A stretch of 64,000 nucleotides of DNA from DTU053 sp012520115. GTDB taxonomy: Bacteria > Bacillota > Clostridia > Oscillospirales > Acutalibacteraceae. Where the stretch lies: contig JBMNNB010000001.1 in the NCBI GenBank assembly GCA_050953725.1, positions 992,001 through 1,056,000 of the forward strand. The letters run 5' to 3'. The notes beneath the pieces are model-generated. The model searched no databases, had not been told where the DNA came from, and saw nothing but the letters and a program-made list of their open reading frames with translations. This document shows, one piece after another, positions 58,243-64,000 of this stretch. The position numbers and the translations under genes are program-made. How positions within the stretch are numbered: the first letter of the stretch is position 1; each line of letters opens with the position of its first letter.

Positions 58243-60564
58243 ATGAATAAACTAATATGCTCAAAATGCAAAATTCGTCCTGCTGTTATCTTTGTTTCTA
58301 AAATTGAGGGTGAAAGGACTACTCAGGAAGGTCTTTGCATTCAGTGCGCCATGAAGCTCAATATCGGCCCTATCAAGGAGATAATGGACAGAATGGGCAT
58401 CAGCGAGGAAGAGCTTGAGGAGTTCAGCCAGCAGTTCGGCGATATGTTTAATTCCGTCGATTCGGATTCATTGTTTGAAGCGGGCGGAGCTCAGACCCTG
58501 CCTTTATTCCAGGGTTTTAATGAAGGCGGCAGCCCCGTTTCGGGCATCAGTTCTGCTGCTGCCGATGAGTCCGCAACCGACATCGGCAAAACACAGAAAA
58601 CCGAAAACGATACCAGAGATAAAAAGCGCAAGGGCAAGAAAAATCAGCCAAAGCGCAAATATTTGAATGTATACTGCACCGACCTTACCGAAAAGGCCAG
58701 AAACGGCCAGTTAGACAGGATTATCGGCAGAGAGGACGAGATTTACAGGGTAACCCAGATTCTTTGCCGCCGCACCAAGAACAACCCCTGTCTTATAGGT
58801 GAGCCGGGTGTCGGTAAGACTGCTATTGCGGAAGGTCTTGCATTAAGAATTGCCACCGGAGATGTGCCCGCAAAGCTTGCAAACAAGGAGCTGCATCTGC
58901 TTGACCTGACGGCTCTTGTTGCCGGCACACAGTTCAGAGGCCAGTTTGAAAGCAGGATAAAGGGCCTTGTTGACGAGGTCAAAAGCGAAGGCAATATTAT
59001 CCTGTTCATTGACGAGGTTCACAACCTTGTGGGCACCGGCGACGCAGAAGGCTCAATGAATGCGGCCAATATTTTAAAGCCCGCTCTTTCAAGGGGCGAG
59101 ATTCAGGTCATCGGAGCCACCACCTTCAATGAGTACAGAAAGCATATCGAAAAGGACGCCGCCCTTGAAAGGCGTTTCCAGCCCGTCAAGGTCACCGAGC
59201 CTTCGATTCAGGACACATACGAGATGCTCAAGGGCATTAAGTCATATTATGAGGATTTCCACAAGGTCACCATATCCGATTCCCTGCTATATAAGGCCGT
59301 TGTGCTTTCCGAAAGATATATCACCGACAGATTCCTGCCCGACAAGGCAATAGACCTGCTGGATGAGGCCTGCACCTGTGCAAATCTCAGGAACAAGGCC
59401 ATCAGCGAATATGAAATAAACGAGCTTGACATTGCCGATATTAAGGAGCAGATTGACCTTATTATGTCCGAAACGGACGACATAGATTATGAGGAGCTGG
59501 CAAGGCTCCGCTCCGAGCTTGAGAAAAAGCAGCTTGAAAACGAGGAATTGAAACTCAAGGCCGCTGACAATGCAGTGCTTGAGGAGGATTTAGCAAAAAT
59601 CATCAGCCTCTGGCTCGGCATACCAGTCAGCAAGATAATAGAGAGTGATTTAAAGAAGCTTGCTAACCTCGAAAACAAGCTGAAGCAGAGAATAGTCGGT
59701 CAGGACGATGCGATTGCAGCCGTGGCTGCCGCCGTCCGACGCAGCAGGGTTCAGATAAGCCCCCAGAGGCGGCCTGCGTCGTTTATCTTTGTAGGTCCCA
59801 CGGGCGTGGGCAAAACGGAGCTTGTAAAGCAGCTTGCAAATGAGCTGTTCGACACTCCCGAAACCCTGATAAGGCTCGACATGTCCGAATTTATGGAGAA
59901 GCACAGTGTTTCAAGAATCATCGGCTCCCCTCCCGGATATGTGGGCTATGACGAGGCGGGACAGCTTACCGAAAAGGTCCGCCGCAAGCCTTACAGCGTC
60001 ATTCTGCTTGACGAAATTGAAAAGGCGCATCCGGATGTTCTCAATATCCTGCTTCAGATTCTTGACGAGGGCAAGACAAGCGACGCCCAGGGCAGAACCG
60101 TCAGCTTTGAGAATACGGTCATCATAATGACTTCGAACGCCGGCAGCGAGCGTAAGGAGACCTCCCTCGGCTTTGCAAAGGACACCAGCACCCAGTCGAA
60201 GGAAAAGGTGCTTAAAGCCCTCTCTGACTTCCTGCGCCCCGAATTTATCGGCAGGGTTGACGAGATTGTGGTCTTTAATCCGTTGAGCGAGGAAAACTAT
60301 GTAAAAATTGCGGAAATCCTATTAAATGAAATGGTAGACCCGCTCAAAGACAAGGGCATTAAGCTCAGCTACACCGACGAAGTACCCGTTCTGATTGCGA
60401 AAAACGCCTATAAGGGCATAAGAGGCGCAAGGGACGTCAAGAATGAGATACGCCGCAAAATTGAGGACAAAATTGCGACAATCATCATTGACAGTGCTGA
60501 CACGCCCGTGAGCGAAGTGCTTGTATCGGTCGAGGACGGCGAAATCAAGGTTCAGGGCAAGTAA
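58243..60564 (+). CDS. clpE: ClpE-like ATPase with N-terminal zinc finger
   Basis: 773 residues, AAGGAG before ATG 58243. The N-terminus has a C4 zinc finger (Cys 6, 9, 32, 35) instead of the usual double Clp_N repeat, followed by a disordered linker, AAA+ domain 1 (Walker A GEPGVGKTA near 188, DEVHNLVG), a short middle coiled segment (420-460), and AAA+ domain 2 (Walker A GPTGVGKTE near 520, SEFMEKHSVSRIIGSPPGYVGYDEAGQL). This is the ClpE layout: a stress disaggregase or ClpP-dependent unfoldase. No mcsA, mcsB, ctsR or clpP lies nearby, and no CtsR box was seen upstream. Confidence 0.88.
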   Translation: MNKLICSKCKIRPAVIFVSKIEGERTTQEGLCIQCAMKLNIGPIKEIMDRMGISEEELEEFSQQFGDMFNSVDSDSLFEAGGAQTLPLFQGFNEGGSPVSGISSAAADESATDIGKTQKTENDTRDKKRKGKKNQPKRKYLNVYCTDLTEKARNGQLDRIIGREDEIYRVTQILCRRTKNNPCLIGEPGVGKTAIAEGLALRIATGDVPAKLANKELHLLDLTALVAGTQFRGQFESRIKGLVDEVKSEGNIILFIDEVHNLVGTGDAEGSMNAANILKPALSRGEIQVIGATTFNEYRKHIEKDAALERRFQPVKVTEPSIQDTYEMLKGIKSYYEDFHKVTISDSLLYKAVVLSERYITDRFLPDKAIDLLDEACTCANLRNKAISEYEINELDIADIKEQIDLIMSETDDIDYEELARLRSELEKKQLENEELKLKAADNAVLEEDLAKIISLWLGIPVSKIIESDLKKLANLENKLKQRIVGQDDAIAAVAAAVRRSRVQISPQRRPASFIFVGPTGVGKTELVKQLANELFDTPETLIRLDMSEFMEKHSVSRIIGSPPGYVGYDEAGQLTEKVRRKPYSVILLDEIEKAHPDVLNILLQILDEGKTSDAQGRTVSFENTVIIMTSNAGSERKETSLGFAKDTSTQSKEKVLKALSDFLRPEFIGRVDEIVVFNPLSEENYVKIAEILLNEMVDPLKDKGIKLSYTDEVPVLIAKNAYKGIRGARDVKNEIRRKIEDKIATIIIDSADTPVSEVLVSVEDGEIKVQGK

Positions 60565-60575
60565 TATAAATTATT

Positions 60576-60608
60576 AAGCCCACACTCAAACGAGTGTGGG
60601 CTTTTTGT
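60576..60608. terminator. Convergent bidirectional terminator
   Basis: AAGCCCACACTC / GAGTGTGGGCTT stem with AAAC loop, then TTTT, between clpE and the GPH gene. Confidence 0.85.
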
Positions 60609-60618
60609 TATGTTTCAA

Positions 60619-62172
60619 TTAAACTTCGCCGGATTCGATTTGAGCAAAGCCGTTATCCTTGCTGGCCTCTCTGACCTTTTCATCTCTGCGCTGGAGAAGA
60701 TCCATATACATTCTTTCTCTCTTTTCGCCATCAAGGTCATAGAAGAGCTTCGGGATTATGCCCAATATGCCTGTTACAAAGGGGATAACGGTGCTCATTG
60801 CGAAGAGGTAGTACTTAGTCTTGTCGGACTGCTTTAAGTGGCCTGCGCCCTGTACATAGCCTATCTGCTTCATTAAGAAGGACCTGATTGTGGCGCCGAC
60901 CGTATGAACAAGCTTTGTTGCCAGACCTCTTGCAACGCTGGTCATACCCTCCGTACGGTAGCCGTTCTTCCATTCGCAGTAGTCCATTGCCTCGTTGTAC
61001 ATTTCCTTGGGGATGACCTTTCGGATACCGTACACGAACATAAACAGAGTCTCCTGAATCATTATGGCTATAATCATAGGCAGTCTTCGCTTGTAAAGAC
61101 CGTTCTTAATACCTCCGATTGAGCCGAACAGGAAGACAAGTGCCATCAAAAAGTCGCCGGTGCTGGAGCCCAAAAGCCACAGTGTCTTTGTGGAGAAGTG
61201 CCGTCTGAACCACGGGACCCATGCGAAGCTCGGCGTTGATACAAAGCCGCCGGGAATACCGACTATCATGTAAATTGACGAGGAGCCCAGAACGTCGATA
61301 TAGTAGTTCGTCATGCCCGTGTTGATTGAGAAGGAGCCTAAGAACTCCGCAAGGGTGATAAGCAGTATGGGCTTGTTGTTGAGGATTGATTTTATTCCTT
61401 CTAAAACACTCGGGCCCTTCTGTGACTGAATAATCCTCTCTTTTGCGACGAGCGAGAAGTAGAAGGCAAAACTGCCCGAAACTAAGGTCGTGAAGCAGCC
61501 CATTGCCACATACAAATTCTTCATGCTCAGATTCTTCAGAATGCCGTTGTTGATTCCGTCAATAAGCAGTGACATTAGGACCTCCGGCACATTGTCGCCG
61601 ATAGACAGCAGGTGCGCCATTGTAATCAGCCTGGTTCGTTCCACCGGGTGCGGCGAAATCGTTGCCAGCATGCCAGTGACGGATATGCCTCTGAAGGTTT
61701 CGATAGTTTCTCTTGTAACGGCAAGCGCGAAGTATGTAATAAACTTTACAAGGTCGTTTTCCGCAGTATTAGGGAAGAAAATCGGCAGCAGCCAGTAAAG
61801 CAGGGAGCCGATTGTGCCCGGTATTGCAAGGGCGACGAGATAAGGCTTGAACTTGCCCCACCTTGTTCTTGTTCTGTCAACTATGGCACCGATGAAGGTG
61901 TCGTTGACAACATCCCATATACCGCCGATGAAATTGACTAAGGCCTGAAAGTTAAAGTCAATTCTGACGACATCGAATATAAATCTTTCGTTATACTTAT
62001 TAATGGTGAAATTCTGAGCGAAGTCAAACATTATGTAGGCGATAAATTCCTTTCTGCCTACATATCTGCGGTTTTCATAGACGTAATTTCGATTAGCCTC
62101 TTCGGCGCTAATCACAGTCTCGGTGGTGTTTACAACAGCGTCGGACAATGGCTTCACCCTTTCAATGAACAT
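60619..62172 (-). CDS. GPH-family sugar:cation symporter
   Basis: About 517 residues if ATG 62172 is used; the frame is open to TTG 62193, and a TTG about 24 bases into the gene has the better ribosome site, so the exact start is unsettled. Twelve membrane segments are plausible. GPH features: DVVNDTFIGAIVDRTRTRWGKFKPYL near residue 90 (the R-x-G-K-F-K-P loop), GGIWDVVND, and the C-terminal half FFxx-type helices. It is a paralogue of the carrier at the left edge but more divergent. Substrate is unknown; a glycoside or oligosaccharide is likely from the family. Confidence 0.85.
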   Translation of the reverse strand: MFIERVKPLSDAVVNTTETVISAEEANRNYVYENRRYVGRKEFIAYIMFDFAQNFTINKYNERFIFDVVRIDFNFQALVNFIGGIWDVVNDTFIGAIVDRTRTRWGKFKPYLVALAIPGTIGSLLYWLLPIFFPNTAENDLVKFITYFALAVTRETIETFRGISVTGMLATISPHPVERTRLITMAHLLSIGDNVPEVLMSLLIDGINNGILKNLSMKNLYVAMGCFTTLVSGSFAFYFSLVAKERIIQSQKGPSVLEGIKSILNNKPILLITLAEFLGSFSINTGMTNYYIDVLGSSSIYMIVGIPGGFVSTPSFAWVPWFRRHFSTKTLWLLGSSTGDFLMALVFLFGSIGGIKNGLYKRRLPMIIAIMIQETLFMFVYGIRKVIPKEMYNEAMDYCEWKNGYRTEGMTSVARGLATKLVHTVGATIRSFLMKQIGYVQGAGHLKQSDKTKYYLFAMSTVIPFVTGILGIIPKLFYDLDGEKRERMYMDLLQRRDEKVREASKDNGFAQIESGEV

Positions 62173-62342
62173 ATACTGTTCGGATAATAACACTCATATG
62201 GTAAATCTATCATAATTTTATTCAAAATACAACACCAAATTATGCAAAATAACTTGAATAATTAGGAAGCAGCTGAAAATCAATTTTTCTAAGCCGTTAT
62301 TTCATCCCCTTGTCCGGAATAGAATTATATGGACAGGGAGTG

Positions 62343-63869
62343 ATGGGATTGTTAATTAATATAACGGGTATTCTTGATAAAATATCGGCTGTTAACGAAG
62401 CGGTGAACGGCTTTGTGTGGGGTACTCCCCTGCTTATTCTGCTGGTCGGCACGGGCGTGTATCTGACATTCAGGCTGAGACTGTTTCAGATAACAAAGGC
62501 GAAATACATATACAAAGCCACGGTAGGCTCATTGTTTTCAAAAAACAGCGAGGCGAGGAAAAGCGGGAAGGAGTCGATTTCGCAGCTTCAGGCGGTTTCC
62601 ACAATACTTGCGGCGACCCTCGGCACGGGCAATATCACGGGAGTTGCGACGGCCATAACCGCCGGAGGGCCGGGGGCGGTTTTCTGGATGTGGATTTCAG
62701 CCTTTTTCGGGATGATGACAATGTACGCCGAGGCTGTGCTTGCAATATATTTCAGAAAGAAAAACAAGGCCGGCGAATGGACCGGCGGCACCATGTATTC
62801 CTTGGAGAACGGACTTAAAACGAAAAGTAAGGCAAAGTTTCTGGCAAAGCCCCTCGGAGTATTGTTTGCCGTTCTCTGTGTTATTGCCTCCTTCGGGATA
62901 GGCAATATGACGCAGTCAAACTCGATATCAAACGCCATGAAAACGAATTTCGGCATTCCGCTTGCTGTATCAGGCTTTGCGGTTGCCCTTGTGACGGGTA
63001 TTGTGATATTCGGGGGCATTAAGAAAATCGGCGCCGCAGCCGAAAGAATAATCCCTCTTGCCTCCCTTTTTTATATCGGGGCTGCTTTGTTTATCATTTT
63101 CAGAAACTCTGATAGTCTGCTCAACGCCTTTAATGCGGTGCTTTCAAATGCCTTTTCTTTCAGGTCTGTTGCCGGCGGAGTGGGCGGCTATGCTGTTTCA
63201 AGGGCTGTATCCTTCGGCCTTCGCAGGGGTGTTTTCTCCAATGAGGCGGGGCTCGGCTCCTCTGCGACGGTGCAGGCATCATCAGATACGGCGGAGCCAG
63301 TAATTCAGGGCATGTGGGGCATTTTCGCAGTTTTTGTGGATACTATTCTTATCTGCTCATTAACCGCCTTTGCCGTGCTGTCGGTGAAAATCACGGCGCT
63401 GCCCGTTGAGGCGGCGGCTGAAAATATTACGGATAAGCCCTCCCTTGTGGTGCTGTCGACCTCCAGCGAGGTTTTTGAGCGGGATGCGGCGAAAATTCCG
63501 CTTATTCTGAAGAAGCCCCTTGATGAGGCGGACATAAATCAGAGCTTTGAGGGCATGACGGGTAAGGCCTACGGCAGAACCGTGAAAATCAAGGCAAGCA
63601 GGGATTTGTTCTCCGCAATAGCTTACAACCGCTACATAAATGTGGCAGTGCTGAGGGGTGTCCCACGGACTGACGCTAAGGGGATGAAAATACTTGATGA
63701 TAAGGGCAACCCGATAATTGAATACGCAGAGGTAGCCCCCGTAGGCGGCGTGAACCTTAGTCAGCGACGGCTTTCTCCGCGCTCTCTAGGCAGCGCCGCA
63801 GGAAAGGTCATAGCAATATCCATACTTCTCTTTCGCCTTTGCAACGCTATCTCGGCTGGGCGCACATAG
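62343..63869 (+). CDS. AGCS-family sodium:alanine symporter (frameshifted at the end)
   Basis: Start set at ATG 62343 behind AGGGAG; TTG 62349 has the better spacing and is the alternative. The protein shows the family core: KESISQLQAVSTILAATLGTGNITGVATAITAGGPGAVFWMWISAFFGM shown here only by its LGTGNITGVA motif near 95, GEWTGGTMYSLENGL near 145, and ASSDTAEPVIQGMWGIFAVFVDTILIC before a long loop. Residues about 348-472 form an insert absent from typical AGCS proteins. The frame breaks near 63827-63860 within the last membrane helix region, ending early at 63869; the family C-terminus continues in other frames to the window edge. Confidence 0.83.
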   Translation: MGLLINITGILDKISAVNEAVNGFVWGTPLLILLVGTGVYLTFRLRLFQITKAKYIYKATVGSLFSKNSEARKSGKESISQLQAVSTILAATLGTGNITGVATAITAGGPGAVFWMWISAFFGMMTMYAEAVLAIYFRKKNKAGEWTGGTMYSLENGLKTKSKAKFLAKPLGVLFAVLCVIASFGIGNMTQSNSISNAMKTNFGIPLAVSGFAVALVTGIVIFGGIKKIGAAAERIIPLASLFYIGAALFIIFRNSDSLLNAFNAVLSNAFSFRSVAGGVGGYAVSRAVSFGLRRGVFSNEAGLGSSATVQASSDTAEPVIQGMWGIFAVFVDTILICSLTAFAVLSVKITALPVEAAAENITDKPSLVVLSTSSEVFERDAAKIPLILKKPLDEADINQSFEGMTGKAYGRTVKIKASRDLFSAIAYNRYINVAVLRGVPRTDAKGMKILDDKGNPIIEYAEVAPVGGVNLSQRRLSPRSLGSAAGKVIAISILLFRLCNAISAGRT

Positions 63870-64000
63870 GCGCAAAGGCTCTGGAATACCTACTAAAGGA
63901 AAAGGGCGTAACTGCTTATAAATTCATCTTTACGTTATTTATTGTACTTGGAGCAGTGGCTAACTTAGAGCTTGCCTGGAGCATTTCCGACACATTCAAC
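63850..64000 (+). CDS. AGCS symporter C-terminal segment (after frameshifts, cut by window edge)
   Basis: In a second frame bases from about 63848 encode LGWAHIGAKALEYLL, then FIFTLFIVLGAVANLELAWSISDTFN, which is the expected C-terminal part of the AGCS family (compare LGW, AVANL and D in the common NISDTFN end). Reaching it from the upstream frame needs two single-base corrections: one extra T near 63829 and one near 63847. The gene therefore looks intact apart from those, and continues beyond the window. Confidence 0.65.

Noticed and set aside
1..64000. CRISPR array, tRNA, rRNA or insertion sequence
   Set aside because: No spaced repeats, cloverleaf, rRNA-like segment or transposase was found on inspection.

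Overview
The window looks like the chromosome of a low-to-mid GC, anaerobic, spore-lineage Firmicute of class Clostridia, probably Oscillospiraceae/Ruminococcaceae-like. The evidence is a SCIFF ranthipeptide with its radical SAM maturase, SpoIIM, WhiA, HPr kinase, a NifS/NifU pair, a ClpE-type ATPase, strong GGAGG ribosome sites and many sigma-A type promoters with 17-bp spacers. It reads as ordinary chromosome: no CRISPR array, tRNA, rRNA, insertion sequence or prophage was seen. Four single-base disruptions in three genes (a DNA methylase, an FtsX-type permease, an alanine symporter) suggest assembly error or recent decay.

Layout. 1-6.3 kb: mannoside use (GPH sugar transporter cut by the window edge, very large GH38 alpha-mannosidase). 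6.4-7.4 kb: frameshifted adenine methylase. 7.5-11.8 kb: ABC exporter (ATPase plus frameshifted FtsX-type permease with a coiled-coil extracytoplasmic region). 11.9-16.7 kb: five-gene unit of aldose epimerase, HPr kinase, ROK sugar kinase, MurB and WhiA. 16.8-18.1 kb: YajC and a DUF3298 protein. 18.2-29.5 kb: a nine-gene branched-chain amino acid operon ilvB-ilvN-ilvC-ilvD-leuA-cimA-leuC-leuD-leuB, read leftward behind a leader peptide packed with Ile, Val and Leu codons and an intrinsic terminator. 29.7-31.4 kb: nifS-nifU. 31.5-33.6 kb: SH3b membrane protein, SCIFF peptide and maturase. 33.7-35.8 kb: SpoIIM, divergent trxB and trxA. 35.9-38.8 kb: Mn2+ (yybP-ykoY) riboswitch and a P-type cation ATPase. 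39-41.4 kb: secreted metallophosphatase and mannose-6-phosphate isomerase. 41.6-44.9 kb: rpsO-pnp-aroQ with structured leaders. 45-48.1 kb: a second GH38 mannosidase. 48.4-53.7 kb: small membrane protein, then mfd, pth and a GlmU-like acetyltransferase lacking the nucleotidyltransferase domain. 54-56.5 kb: amino-acid ABC importer whose binding protein is circularly permuted. 56.7-60.6 kb: cvpA, pgsA, clpE-like. 60.6-64 kb: second GPH transporter and an AGCS symporter running off the window.

The mannosidases, GPH carriers, mannose-6-phosphate isomerase, aldose epimerase, ROK kinase and HPr kinase together suggest a bacterium living on mannose-containing glycans. The complete ilv/leu set plus citramalate synthase suggests it makes isoleucine from pyruvate and acetyl-CoA without threonine. 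The most unusual observations are the circularly permuted binding protein, the ribosome-mediated attenuator on the ilv-leu operon (Firmicutes commonly use T-boxes here), the shared promoter block before two genes of the ABC importer, the near-perfect 90-nt hairpin leading pnp, and the headless GlmU.
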